NCBI GenBank assembly: GCA_013399015.1
Contig: VWZX01010527.1
Coordinates: 1,612,001-1,676,000 of the forward strand
Direction: 5' to 3'
Origin: Galbula dea
Lineage: Eukaryota; Chordata; Aves; Piciformes; Galbulidae
DNA length: 64,000 bases
Each line of letters starts with the position of its first letter. The stretch's first letter is position 1. Below are positions 13,601 to 28,600 of the stretch, in pieces. The notes under the pieces were generated by a model. The model searched no databases and was not told where the DNA came from. It saw nothing but the letters and a program-made list of their open reading frames with translations. A program made the translations under genes and the position numbers.

Positions 13601-16600
13601 TTATTTTCTATTGAGGAATAACTGGAAATAGGGAAATGTATTTTTTCTCCAAAGTTGCAAAGTATCCAAAATAAATATCCCTTATTCTATGATCCATTTT
13701 TCTTTTCTTTTTAAGCAGATATTCATGGAACTTTCAGATAGGGTCTGGACACTTGATTACTTGCAGCTATAGATGATTTCCTTATGCTAGGAATAATCAC
13801 ACAAAACCTGAAATGTATTGGGTCTCAATCCTGCTCCCATTGCAAGGCAGGAGCTAGCTCCACAAAACTCTCTTAGTTCAGCAGATACAAAGAGAGCTTT
13901 TTATATTAATTATATCAATATAATTAATAGACTCATATCAACATTCCCCATAAGATGATGTTTTTCTTTAAAAATATTCACTTATTTTTACACAGCTTCT
14001 TTTTCCCCACTCCTTCTTTTAGGTGTAGATGCACAGATGCAGTGTTGTGTGCTCTGAAATATTCACAGTATGTTCAACTACAATTAACTGTGGAAAAGCA
14101 AGTCTGTTTTTAACAATAATTATCTGATACTAACACTGTGACATAGTTTGAATTTTGTTTGTTTGGTTGGTTTTGTTTTAAATGAACTGCACACAAAGAG
14201 GATTCCCTAACCCTCCCTAATCACTTCCAAGGAGAAAAAGAAAATACTCCCCATGTCCCCAGGTTCTGCTGGTATACCAGACATCTTTACAACATATTTC
14301 AGAGCCTCTGAAATGTATAACTGACAATAGTTATGGTATACACTCAAATATCCACCTTCCCTACTACAATATAAGCAAAGAAATTATTTCTTGCATTTTA
14401 AATTTGTTGAATAATTTTGTCTCTTAATTCAGCCCAACTCCATCCACAGAGTATCTAGATATGGTGCCTGTATCCAAACATTTGCTGGAAACTACTTTTA
14501 ATACCAAGGCAAAACATTTACTCAATAAAACAAAGTTAAGAGAACCACAAAGCTCCTTGGGGATGGTGCTGCCAACAGCCATGAACAGTCTTTACTGATG
14601 GACACAGGAGTTCCCTGGATGAAAAGCAGCACTATGGATTTTGCAAATATGCCAACTTCTGTTTTAAAGAAGACAAAGAATTGTATGGTCATCATTAAAA
14701 GGAGAATCCAAGCACCCCAATGTTAAAATTTTATTACCACTCATCTATTAATGGAAAGAGAAATCAAACTGACTTACTCTTACACAATGAGGTAATGTAA
14801 CACAGTGCTGTTTTAGGAAATGAAAGGAAGGATGCTGCTGATGGCTGAAGGATTTATATGTACTAAGGTGAAAGAAAAAATGTGGTCCTTACATATATAT
14901 GGTGTTAATACATATGCACACAGAGGGCACACAAGCATCAGTTTTTTAAGATGTAAACTCTTCTGGCATGTTTCTTATTTGGTCTGGTTCAGTATCAGTA
15001 TTGTTATTTTCACACAACAAGTAACAGGAAGAAGCACATACTTGTATCAATGTTAATGCTGAATATTAAGCTGAAAATTAATGCTTGAAGCAGCAAAAGC
15101 TAAGCTGATGTCAAATGAAAATAAAATTAGCATGAGAGTTAAAGTGAGATGAAAATAAATCATTGGGAAGCTACAGCTATTTGTCAGTTTCATTATTTAT
15201 TTAAAAATAATGATTGCACTTAGTTTCTTTGGGTGTTTGTAATGGTAAATGTCACTGTGGATACAAGTTTTAGGCCACCTAATCAGATAGGAAAGCTGTT
15301 ATTTATTCCCCCATAAGCTAAAAACGATGTCACTTTGAATCCACTCTGCAAGATTTCTCCACAGCAACAAATAAATGCACCTTCAGATCTCTGCTCCTTT
15401 CTCTGCCTGGCTTACCTTACTGCCAGTCTTAAGGATATTTTCCTTCTCAGCTCATTTATTTTGACAGCTATGTAAAGCCAACCACAAAAAGTGAAGTACT
15501 CAACACACACAAAAAATTGGTAATAAAAGCTATTCTTTGTCATTGAAAATGAGGGCAATGCCATCACACTATACACTCTGGAAAGCATACAAGTTTTAAC
15601 CTGAAAGCTCCAGAGTTTCAGTAATTTTTAAAGGCCTTAAACAGTAATAGAATGGAAGATTCATTCAGTTGTGAGATACAGAATTTCATCACTAGTCTCT
15701 ACAGCAGAAAGATATCAATGGATACATGAAAATAAAGTCAAATTATTTACCACTTTGATGCTCCAAATGGCACTGCCAGGAAGCTGTCTGGATTTAAAAA
15801 TGTCCCGACCTTCTGAAATGTCTGGGGACCAGGAAGGTGGGCTGACTGTATTATTGGTACTCCAAGCCCCCTAGGATATGGTAGGTGAGAAAATAGATGT
15901 ATAAAACTTGGCAACATAAAAAAACAAAAAAAGAAAAAAAGAAAAGAAAAAAGCAAGCAACAAAAAAAAAAAATCTGAAAAGCACAGCACATGCAGGTAT
16001 AGGCATTTCTATGTTAACTTCAGTAGTCAATTAGTTCACTGAGGGAGAGGAAGGTAGGAGATTTTTCCACTCATATTGAAACATACATTAAAACAAGTAT
16101 TAACCTCCAAGTGATGTTAAGTACAGCAAATGAGTTTCACAAGCAAAGCATAATACAAATCCAAAGCAAGCAATCATAACAACAAATTATATCCCTAAAT
16201 TTTATTGCATCAAATGAAGATGGTAGTTGGAGATGATAACATCCTCTTTTACACTTCAAATCACAGGCTGAAAGAACAGATGGCCTTAGTCAACTTTTGA
16301 GTCTACACTACTGACAATCACAGCAACAACTAGATTAAGAAGAGTGTGAAACAAAAGGAATATAAATAAACCTCTGGAAAAAGAAAAGTAGCCATGGTAA
16401 TTAACAAATTATATCATTCCTGCAAGCTTGCCACAAATAAAGTATTATGAAGCCCACTACTAAGTTTTTTTCACCCCAACGTGTTCATGTTACTCCATGG
16501 TATCATATTTTAACATGTTACTATATACATATAATAATATCCATCCATATGGTGTACACACAATCTCCTTTAACTTATTGATTATTATTCCTATTTATAT

Positions 16601-19600
16601 AGTTCCCATCATGGTGAGATATCATATAACTGTCAAAAGAAATATGGCAAAACAAGAAGAAAATGCTAAGATGGACAAGAAAAAAAATAAAAGGCAGAAG
16701 TTCCTCATAGACATGAAAATCTGTGAGAGACTTTCTCAAACCCTGAGTAAAGGCTGCAGAAGGTAACCACCACAAATAACTTCATTCTAAATTTACACAT
16801 TAAAGTACTTAAAGGATAATACATTTTCTAAATTCTAAGTTTGTGAGAGTAAGAAATAATGAATACCCAGATAAGAAGTAAAAAAGATGAAAAGTATAGG
16901 TTTGCCTTCTGGAGAATGACATTCAGGAGTAGAACTGCATGGATGATATGGAATAACCTCATGCATACTAATAGTCCCAACTATTCACACATGCCTAACT
17001 GCTCACATAGGCAAGCCCAGACACATTTATGCCTTTGAATACTGCTCTATCCAATAATAAGCATTAAAAAAAATGAAGACAGCTTTGCAAAATGTGGGGG
17101 TTTTTTTCTGAATTGAAATATTCTCCATCAAGAATTTGTGGTAAACAGTTTCTTTAGAATCAGCAAGTCATCAAAACATATATTCATCTCAGACTGTAAA
17201 TAGGTATTTTGCTAACAGCTGCAGTGACTGAAAATAGGGCTACCCCTCAACTGGTTTCAGGCCAGAAGGACCATAGGCAAGACCTCCCTAATCCATGTAA
17301 GGCACAACCAGGTTAGCTCAATCTGCTGATGAGGGCGAGCATGAGCCAGCATCTCGCTTACCCTCAAGCAAATGAGGAAAAGCTCAGATGACAGCTTCTG
17401 CCTGCAGAGTTGGGTAGGCAGTAACCTTCAGCTGCTCAGAGAGCTCACTATTCAAACTGGCACAATAGATCCAAAATAAAAAGTTTGCCAGCAACCTAAA
17501 TTTAAAAATGCCACCATTGTCCACATGATACAGTCCAGTGTGGGCATGATGGCACTCCACAGAAGTCAGCTTTCTAGGACTTCAGCTATGCCTGCGTGGG
17601 AAAGAGATTATGGACAATATAGCACTTAAAAAATCCACAAACTTCACAATTCTGCCCATACAAAGTAGCAATTAGACATACAACCAACAAACTGCTTAGT
17701 GCCTAGAAGTCTACCTGTTATGTTTTTAACTACCCATCATTGTCTCCCCTCTGCCAAAGTGCTTCCAAAAATTACTCTAGCTGTGCTGCTAGTGCCAGCA
17801 ACTGTTCACCTGCACTTGGGTTAAAGTGAGAATGCTTGATTAAACAGCTTAAGAATTTCCTATCCCAGTTTTTTGCTTGACTGCAGTTAGATGGTCATCA
17901 CACAGACAACTCAGCACATCAAAAGGATCAATAACCTCTAAGAGGGGAATAGCATTGAGCTTCTGCTCAACCTTTTGCACCTGCAAACCTAGTGATCAAC
18001 AAGAGTCCCTGTTCACATCCAGGATGTAATATTCATGACATGACATTCATGATATACATGACATAACATGGGCACAACTGCACCAAGTCAGACATGGGAG
18101 AAAAGAAGGTGAGCTACATTCCATCTTAGCACAAGAAAGTTAACCCTTCCACTGAGATCAGTTCCTCTTTCCCTATATTTCAAAAATTCATAATGCATAG
18201 TAAGTAACTGCTCCTATAATATGGCAACTCAAAATTTGTATAGCAACACAGAAACAATCTTTACATCAATCTATGTAACTGAGGTAACACACTGGCTAAG
18301 GGTCAAAATTCCAGACCCCAAATACATGGAAAATACTTAATCATCAGCTAAAACTACCTATGCTTATTTGGGATGCACAAAAATAGTTTCCTTCTAAGAA
18401 GATAGACTTCTTTGGTAATTAAGTATATACAAAAGATTTAAAAGTTAATAGAATATTACATCTGAATATGAAATCCTCAGTCTTGCAAACAAAATGAATT
18501 GTATATGATTCATGAATCATATTGGTTAAGAATTAAATTGGAAATTTAATCCTAGTTTTATTGTAGATCAGAAACATTTGAATTCTTGGTCAGATAAACT
18601 TAATTAAAACCACACACTTCCACAATACTATGAACAAATGAATTACATCAAAGAGATGCATTAATTATATTTTGGCTTTTAATTAATGCCTATTACTGCA
18701 CAAGACTGAAGAGAAAGTTCTATTCAGTTCATCTACATCAGAACCACGGCAATAATTATGTATTGTGACAGAAACAGGAAGTTCTAATTCTCCATCATAA
18801 TTCTTGAGTCCTTGAAACTGAACAACACAGCTGCAAGTAAATTCTAACAAAAGGAACCCCAATGTCAGGAAGGGTCAGGAGACCTCACTAAATTACCACT
18901 GACTGAGCCTAGCTGCTTAACACTTCCTGCAACTGCAAATGCACAAAGCTGCACTTTCAATTTAATAGTTAATGTGATTTTAGGGGTGCAACCAAAATTT
19001 AATCTGTTCAAAATATAGCTCCCCTCATAAAAAACTCCAACAAAATAACCCAAACAAACCCACAAACCAAAACATAAAAATTGTAACAAAAACTAATCCT
19101 TGAAAAAGATTCTTTTTGAAGGCAGCAAAAAACCCCATAATACCCAAGAAAGGACATACACCCAAACTCATCACAGTGTTTGGCTTTTTTCTGTGTCATT
19201 TTAGAAAATCTCCTCAGAAACCTAGAAATATGTTATGAGCCATATAATAGGGATCACCAATATCTTCATGATGAAAGTATTTTCCCTGGAATGCATTCTG
19301 AAGTAATACTTATGGTATAACAAAACTAGTATGATGTTATTATTTTGCATTCAATATTATCCTCCAGACCACTGTCACCTATTCACCTACCAGTCCTACA
19401 AGGACACATATATTGTAATGTTCTCCACTTACTGACTTCATATTATGCTTTCCAGTACACATTGGTGTAGCAAAAATAACTATTTAAAATTTGTTCAATC
19501 CAGATACATAGAACAGACCCAACAGCATTTAAAATATACCTTCACAGGAAAAAAACCTCTCATTTTCCTTGTGAAGTCTTATTTCAAAGTAGACGTATCT

Positions 19601-22600
19601 ATGTCAGATTAGTCATTAATCAAATAACATGATAATTTCATTTAAGACTACTACTTCAGGAAAAAGAAATATGAAAAAGATATGAGAGGTCCTGTCCTCA
19701 GCATAAATCTTCTGTTTACAGGTGAGGGTAGAGATATATTTCATGGAGAAGATATTGTACAGACACAGCTCTGAACACAGCACTGTAAAAACTTTATCAC
19801 ACTGGAAGCTACTAGTGAGTATCTCTGATCTACAAACAACTCAATTTTGGATATATGTAAAAAGCAATTTGGCTCCACTCAAGAGCAGGCTAACAGGAAC
19901 AGCTCATGAACAAAAACCCATGAGAAGACAGTGAGATGTTGTGCCTGGCAGGCAGAAGGTCCTCTCACTGGCCTGGATGCACATATAAAACCTAGCCATA
20001 GCTGAAAGTATAGATAATATACTACCCCAACAAACACTAGTAAGTAGAAGTGCACCTTACTTATAGTTCTTTTGCTGACACAGAAACCCCACATTCTCTG
20101 AAGTGCAGCAAGCTTGTAGCAGCCAAAGCAATACCTATCAGCATAACTGTACCTACATACTGATTTACACATAGCTCCCCTTTTGTTTAGAAGATGGATT
20201 TTCTCCTGTTGCTTCTAACCAAATGCAAAGTGCTGGGGGGGGAGGTGGATGGTATGACAGCAGCACTGACAATGCAGCCCTGGAAGAGTCTCGTGAAGCC
20301 TTTTTAAGCAGAATATTGTTGTTATGGTTTAGCCCTTTCCAAAGAGGAGTGATGCAGTGCTGCTACATCACTAAATCCTATTACAAATGCAAACTACTGA
20401 GATCCAATAGAGAAAATCACTTTGGATTATGCATAACTTGTATTCAATAGCAACACTGAATAATTATTCCAACATATTTTATTAGCAATTGTATTAACAG
20501 ATATTGAAGAAAGGGATAATCATTCATCATACTGCCCAACACAATACATTACATTTAATAAAACCAAACACAAATCAGAAACTCTTCATTCACACAGATT
20601 TCCCTGACTCCAGTGAAGCATGTGTCTTATAAAATTGAGGAGCAATATATTAAAGATCCAGAGAAATTTTTTTCCTATTCTTCTTCCTATGAAGTTCCAC
20701 AAACCCACTGCAACTGATCTTCTCTATATCTATCTATTTAATAAATAAATAAAGACACAGATACATACCACCCACAGGAACAGGACATTCCAACAAGGTA
20801 AACTACATACTAAAAGATCTTCTAGGAGAAACTGAAGAATATTGCCACCTGTGGAAACTGGCTAATGCTGGTTTGTCTTTGGGGTCCATGGTGTAACCAG
20901 ACTCTTTCTGAGGTATTGATTTTAAACCTGTGCAGCCCTGGCCAAGCAACAAGTTCTGCAATGACAGTTCCTTTGTTCAACCAAACCAAGCAGATGTGGA
21001 GCCAATGTTACCTTCACCAAATAGAGGAGCCACAATCTCTTTAATCAATAAAAATAATCAAACCCTTTTTGTGTAACTCTTCTCTCTTACTTCACTGCCC
21101 TCTAAGACATATTGCTAAGAACTATTCCAGTGCACAGTAACATTTGTATGTCATAACCTAGGTCCTAGCACAAAGCCACATTAGGTGTTTTTTAGCATTA
21201 GCATTAGGTGTTTTATAAGCCATCACCTCTGACTCCCCAGACCCATAAAATTCACCTGCTTTTGAGAAGGCAAAATTCACCTTTACTGACACCCAGAGAA
21301 GAAACACACATGGCCTGGTTTATTCCACACTGCTATACCTATGACTTGACATAAGCATTTTTTCCTTCAGAATTGTTTTCCCCACTTCTTACTTGTTTTG
21401 GATCAATGTGATCATCTTTGGACAGGCAAGGACTGAAACACTGTGTTAGACAAAAATGTTTTCAATTAATTTTATGCCCCTTCTTCAGTGGTGAGGCCAC
21501 ACTTGGCATGGAAAGCTAGATGGAAGAGCAGAGAGTAGCACTTTCTTAGCTGCCAGCATCTGCCCAATACAATGCTCTCCCTAAGGCAGAACAGGAAGAA
21601 AACATCCACTTTGAAGTATCTGTAGAGTATGGCTTTATTTCTGGTGAAAATCTCCTTACTTGCCTTTAAATCTGCCCCAAAGAATTGTCATGTAACACAA
21701 AATCAAACCAGACCCCAGCACACACCACCACCTGGAAAGCACTGATGGTAGGCAAGAGAGCATCAGCAGGAAGAGAACAGTTACAGCTATGAGGTTTCTG
21801 CTTTGTTTTGCCAATTTGTGAATCCATTTCTAAGCCCATACATAATGAATTGTTTATAAAGAAAGTCATATATAGGGCTGCTAGCACAAACATCAGGAAA
21901 ATAAAGCATTTTTTTCTCCTGAGAACTAGACCAAATATTAACAAAGAAATCACTCTATTTAAAGTGCACTTTTTAGAATGACATAAATTGAGCATAACTG
22001 GATAAAACACAAGGTGTTCTTTGACAATCAAATATATTTAGAGGCTTCTGCTCCTATTCACAACTCCTGATCTGGTAAAGTACAAAATTCTTCAAAAAAC
22101 CCCTGAATGTTTAGAGCAAAATTTTAAAAAACTGCCAGAACAAAACAACAAACCTCAACCAATTTCTGTGTGCAACTCAAAGGCTAAAACACTTCAACAT
22201 ATGCCTCACATATGGTGGATCTGTCCAATGACATCTGGCTCAAGGAAAGCACCTACCTGTAACTGGACATTTCTAAGTCTCTTAACACTATTCTCATCTT
22301 TTCTTAAGAACTAAGAATTTCTAACCCTTAGGTAGGAGGTAAAAAAGGAAAGAACTGTGCAACACATAAGAACCTTTTTTAACATTTGAGTTCAGAAAGC
22401 ATGAAATCATCAATCTAGAAGTACCAAAGACTAAAAATAGTGACAAGAACAGAAATGAGACACTAATTTATCACCCTGACATACTTTTGTGTAGAATTCT
22501 GCAAATACAAAATAAATCCTACAGACTGATGAACTATTATCCCACAACTCTGAGACTTGAATAGAGCAAGATGCTGCAGAAGGTGACAGACTTAAGGATC

Positions 22601-25600
22601 CATTTACTTATCAAACTTGAACCTAGTCAAACCACAATGATTTCTAGCAGACAGTTCTTACATGGGATTTGCTAATGTACCAAAACCATCAAATTATTTG
22701 CAACACCATTAAAAATGTCACTCAAGAAAACATCTGGCAGTGTGATGGAAAGAGGAGTTGCTGGAGGTTTTTCTATACAGTCAGGTTCAGAAATGTCAAC
22801 ACACTCTGAAAGTACTAGCCAAAATAAACACTTATCAGGAAAAGATTAAGAGGTAACTTAAAAGGCACAGCACTATGTGTATCTGCATTTTCAGTATATG
22901 CATAAAAATATAATAAATTATCTTTTCTTTTGCTCTAAGCATGAGCCAAAAGAAACTTTAGTTCTCACGAGAGAACCTTTACAACGCCTGATCACTCCAT
23001 TATTCAACATGAAAGCATGAATCACATGAAAGGAAGAATCACACATTCACTTAGAAGAATACATTCATCCTAAAACATAGGTGAAGTTAATGCATTACAC
23101 TGACATTTGAGCTATGTGCTTCATAAATGTATAATGAAATATTCCACATGCTTACCTGTCTGGATCTGGGTCTTCCAGGAGAAAACTTGCGTTTGGTGAT
23201 GGCTGGTTTCCCCATGCCAATTTTTGGAGTGACTGATATGTAAGTCGTTGGGAGAGCACTTCCAGCAGTGGAAGGCAATGCTGGAGGCTGACTGTGCTGC
23301 TGTACATCTCGTGCAGAATGCAAGTCTACTGAAATATCTGGTGAGGAAGACACATTTGCCTTGTTTATATGAACTGCTGGGGGAAGCGTGGGGTAAGTCT
23401 CAGCTGGTGATTTGACGGGTTTGTCTCTGAGTGGTGAACTATGTGCAACACCTTCATTTGCAAAAGTAGTTTCTACTTCTAGAAGAGCTGGTGCTTCTGT
23501 CTTTTCATGGGTTTCTCCTTTCACTCCATCATTTTGCACTTTGATTAGTTCCAGTTGTTTTTCTACAGGGTTACAAGTATCTCCTTTACTTTCAGTCTCC
23601 TGTATTTCTGGCATCACAGTTATGGTCTCAGGTACTGAAGACAGAGACCGAGAGTCTACTGTGGATACTTCTGATATCTCCACACTACCTGGTGGTAGCT
23701 GTGTCTCTTCCACTTGTTTATCTATCTCCTGCTGTATTACAGCTTGAACACCTTCCATCACATCCATCATTTTCTCAGTCTGACTGTCACCAGATGCTGG
23801 TGTCTTTTCAGAAGACATTTCCATTTCAGCTGAATTAATTTCAACAGAGACTTCTGTTTCCAGTTCTGTGGTCTTTTCTTCTGGTGATATGCCTGTAACT
23901 AAGTATAACCATATTAAAAGCTCAGTCTAAAAAAGAAAAATTTACACAGGTGTCTGGGTTCAAGAAGGATACTTGGTGCACAACAAATATACCAAGCACT
24001 ATCACTTAAGTGAATTTAACACATAGCTTCATAAGTATCTTGCTTTGCACTTATGTTTAGAGCAGTCTATGGGTTTAGTTCATGATTTTTCTTCTCTGGA
24101 AACACAGCAGTGCAAACCACAAAAGAGTAGGCCCAAGATTAATTTCTGAGGAATCTGAACACACATTTCCAGGTAGGCAGCTAAAAATAGCTGCTTCTTT
24201 TTCTTTTCTATGTACTGAAGATGTATGCTTGCATAAATGAAGGTATTTTAAGCAATTGTTCCAACACTTCCAAAAAGCAGAGAGCTAAGGAGAACAGTGT
24301 AAGTACAAACAAAACCCCATTTCCATCCTAGCACTCTTTCAGACTTTAGGAAATCATCTGAAATGAAAATAGCTGATGCTGTTTTTCAATTTACTCATGT
24401 CTCTCATGAATTTCTTTCAAAAATATTTATCTAGCCTTCCCTTAAACAAAAGCAAGCATCTTTCATCCACATCTTTCATCAGCAAGAAGTTCCAGAGTCT
24501 TTAATCCATTCCATGGAGAATCACACTCTTTGCTGAATTTGGCTTCTCATATCTTCTTTTGATGGACCCTGTTTCTCTTACAGGCCACTTCCTTTCTATC
24601 ACACTTGCACTCTTCTAAAATTCACACTGCTACAACCTCAAAGCCTAATGAATGTGCCTTCACCAGCACTTTTAAATCATGGCCCTTATACCACAGGCTG
24701 TGATGTGTAACTGATCACAGATAACCTGCAAGGTTTTGCTGTGGCTTTAAAGGCAGGTTTCTTGTTTCCCCTTACATCAGCCATCCTCCAACACTGATTG
24801 GGAATGGATGGGATATACTGGAAAGTTCTTTCCTACAGATACAAGTCACACATTTAGAGGACTTGACCCAGAAACCATTTTATTTGTATTCTTTTCTTTG
24901 GCTGGTACTTCATGTGTGACTGATAAGATACATAGATCTATATATAGATATAGAAGGTACAGAACACAAATTATCAGCTAATACAGCACCCCCTGTTTGG
25001 ATGAGTACATTTTTAACTGAAAATATTATCTTTTATTTACAAAGGGAAAAACCAAAAGAAGAAATCCTTAACCAAAGATACTTGTAGAGTTACAACCATG
25101 AGACACATGGAAAAAAGTTTCACAGTGTGCCCCAAAACACACCAACTACTTGTAATTTACAACAACAAACAAAAAAAACTTTAAGAGAAAGCATGAGTGA
25201 CTGTATTTGAATAACAACAAATAGTTTCTTACTCTAAGCCTCCAATGTTCATTTAACTATATTTCCAGCTTTTAGACAAAGCCAGCTCCACCAAAAAAGC
25301 AAAACAACTTTCTCCCACACAAATCCTCTGAAGACTATCTTTGCTTTCAATAAAAGAGGTCTTCAGCAAAAAAGTGAATACTCTTGCTTGAGAGTTCAGA
25401 CAGTAGAACTGATGCAAGTGCTTTCCAGGCACCTTTTCCTCCCAAATTTACAAAGTACCACAAGACTTATGAATAGAATAGGTTTCTGAAGGTTCTGCAC
25501 TGGCATTTTCTCAAGACTGCAAAAGTCTTTCTTACCATCTGGGACACATTCAACAGCTGGTTCTTGACCATGGCCATCATCAGTAATGGGTTGTTCCTGA

Positions 25601-28600
25601 AACATCACATTCTCTGCACCACTTTCCATTTCCATTTCATTTGTAGAAGCTTGAGGAGGGACAAAGAAGTTATCAAAATTGCTATGATGTTTATTCTATT
25701 ACTTTGGCATCAATAGTTGCTGTCACTGTTTGACCTTTTGGCTAAAGAGAATGATGTTTAACAATATGATAGGAGTTAGAAGAAATCAGGCCAATGAGAT
25801 TAGGGAGACTATATAGCACTCCTTAAAGATTAGGAGCCTTTTCTCATTAACACTGAAGCTGTTTTATACCTTTCAGACAGTGAAAAATGTCTGTAAAGCA
25901 ATTATATACACCTAATTGTGAAAATTCAATTTGCACAGTCACAGGCTTTTACATTATGTGAGCAACACAAAAAGGCTTTTCTCAAATTCCAGTCAGTACT
26001 TGCAGTATGAAGGCTCTAAATTTTTAGACAGGCAGTACAATGGCTTATAGCATAGATATAAGTTTTCATCTATTATCAGCACTTGGAACACTGATTTTCA
26101 ACCTACCTGTCAAACAATGTGAAAACTAAATTTTGCCACTTTACAACTAGGATAGTTTAATCTGAGATGTCTTCCTCTTCAGTAAAGGAATTTGCATGGA
26201 AAAGGCACTACTGAGTGCTTCTTTGGCTGACAGTATCATTATAGAGCACAGAAACAGGAAATACTTTTTTCCCCCTTGTATAAAAGCTTTTTCAGTTCAG
26301 GAAATTCATTAGGATGCACTAGATGAAGAGGAGCAGGAAAAACAAAGTATATAGTAAGCCTTAACTCAAAGGAACTGATCCTCCACAGATGTTAGCACAA
26401 AAAGTGTCAAACTAATATAGCTTTCTGTTCAGGAAAGTATCTTTAAAGTTCAGGAACTATTAAGTGATGCTACTTTTAGTATCTAAAAACTGCTCTCAGA
26501 CTCTGCCAACTTTCAAGTGATATTTTAACTCTGAGGAAATGATCGTTTAGATTGGCTCCAAATCGGATTTTAATGTACAAAAGCACTCTCCTGGGTATAA
26601 AACACTGCATGACTGTACTGATGTAATAGCTCCAGATAACTCCTAGTAGTTGAGCTGACACTCCTGTTCTTCCTTGGGGAGAAGAGTATTCTTGTCAATG
26701 CTTCTATTAGCTAGAAATCCTAACAGAAGTATTACTTAAAACTTCAGCCTTTCAAATAAACCTGTTACTTATTCAAAAGGGTTTTCAGTAGAAGACTGGG
26801 AGATCTTCCAGTCTAAGTTTTTGATATGTCTTGGACATCTTCCTAAATGTTCCAAATACACTGCCTGAGAGTCCAAGAGCCTCTACTAACCTTTCAGAAT
26901 TAAAGTGATCTTTGAGTTCTTCTGCTCATTTACATACATTTTCCTACTGCCGCTGCCCTTCTTCACCGTCATCTCTGTCAGCTTTCCTTACTGCTCACAA
27001 AAGGTATGCCCTTGCACATACAGGCTAACATCAAAAAGAATGACTTGTTCACACAAAACATCAGTTTGAACACACAAAAATCAGAGCTTTGCTGTAATCC
27101 AACACTTCCCCTTTCCAGCAAAAACTTCTCATGCTGTCAAAACCACAGATACTTATGCCACTGATCATCCATTTAACAGAAGATCTATGTACAAGCACTG
27201 CTGTTTAAGCATCAAAAACACACAGGGCAGTGCAGTTAATGTGTTGCTTTACCTTGCTCTCAAATTTAACAACTGTACTTGTACATGAGAGCAGGTGCTA
27301 TCCAACAGAGCAGGTGGTGTGAAATACACAAAGGCATTTAGTTATGAGTTTATGAATGACCCACCAGACACAGATCAACAGATCCAAGTTCTCTCTGTGC
27401 TTTCTTACTCTTACTAATTAAAAAAATAAATAAATACACTCAGATTCTGAGATTTCCCTCTCCACCTTTTGCTTGATTTGAGCATTTAGACAAAAGATGA
27501 CTAATCACATGCTGTTCTGAAAAAGAACACCTGATTAAAAGCTGTTCAGTGAAATGTACCTGTCCCTTGAACACAAGCCAGCTTCCACTGCTTTGCCCTG
27601 CCTGGACACAGTGAGGACAATGGGCACTGACAAGCAGCAAAAGGGAAACAGGAAAACTTGATGTCTTCAGGAACATCTACCAGAAGCTGGCTTGTGCCTG
27701 GTAGTTAGGCACAAAGGAATGAAACAATTATGCTGTCAAAGGAATCCATGTATGAACTGTACAGCATCCAAACAAAATCACAGACATCTACAGCTACAGG
27801 CTGGGAAGCTGGGGCTGGAAGGTTGAGAGCCACCAGTCAAGTGTTTACTTGTCCATGTTTCTAATACAGGATCCTGAAGCCAGAAAACATACTGTGAAAG
27901 TGGCTCACCCCTGGATTGCTTAAGAGTCTGCTGCTAAATAAAGGAATGGGTGAACTCCATGCAGTGGAAGATGAGTGGCTGGTTCAGAAAAGGCTTAGTG
28001 AGGCAGTTGCAGGTATTTCTATTTGATGTAAAGATGATTTCTGATTACCTGTTATACTGTTGGGTTCAGGAATGAGTTCAGAAGTGTCCATTACATCACA
28101 TGACTGAGTCTGATCCCCTTCTCCTTGTTTACAAAGAGTACACACGTAGTCTTTCAGCTGAGACTCCAGTTCACTGCCTGGAGATCTGTCACATTCTATG
28201 TGAATCCACCTAGGAAAATTAATTTAGTGTGAGTATAATTTTAATAGCAAAAGTATAAAGTATCCTAGTAAAAAATCCATTAAAAAATAGCACTGTTCTC
28301 CATTGCTGTGGGGAAATACAAGATGTCAACCAAGCTATATCAGTATACCAAGCATTGAACAAATTTAAACATGAAGACCTAAACTGTCACTAAGGCCAAT
28401 TGGACACCACCATCTAGAGCAATATCAAGATGTTGCACAACAAGACACAACAGCATTGTGTATGAAATACAGTTTACACTCTTTAAAGGTTCCCAATATT
28501 GCATGTTTGTTTGTTGGTTTTTTTTGTGATTACTGGCATAGCAAAACACAAAATTAAAGAGAGAAGATGTACTTGAAAAGTTAAGAAAATAAACTCTTCC

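Larger units (their letters stand above)
15871..23155. other. Intron J-K
   Basis: 7.3 kb. Contains the A-rich tract at 15909, small tandem repeats at 18.0 and 21.2 kb, and an A/T microsatellite-like patch near 20730-20755. No exon with KMT2C homology is found, and phase 0 agrees across the gap. Confidence 0.8.

Noticed and set aside
23412..23747. 111-codon open frame antisense to exon J
   Set aside because: Shadow of the long coding exon on the other strand; no independent support.
27571..27695. 13-base inverted repeat in intron H-I as a transposon terminus
   Set aside because: Too short, no target-site duplication or coding remnant seen; could be chance.
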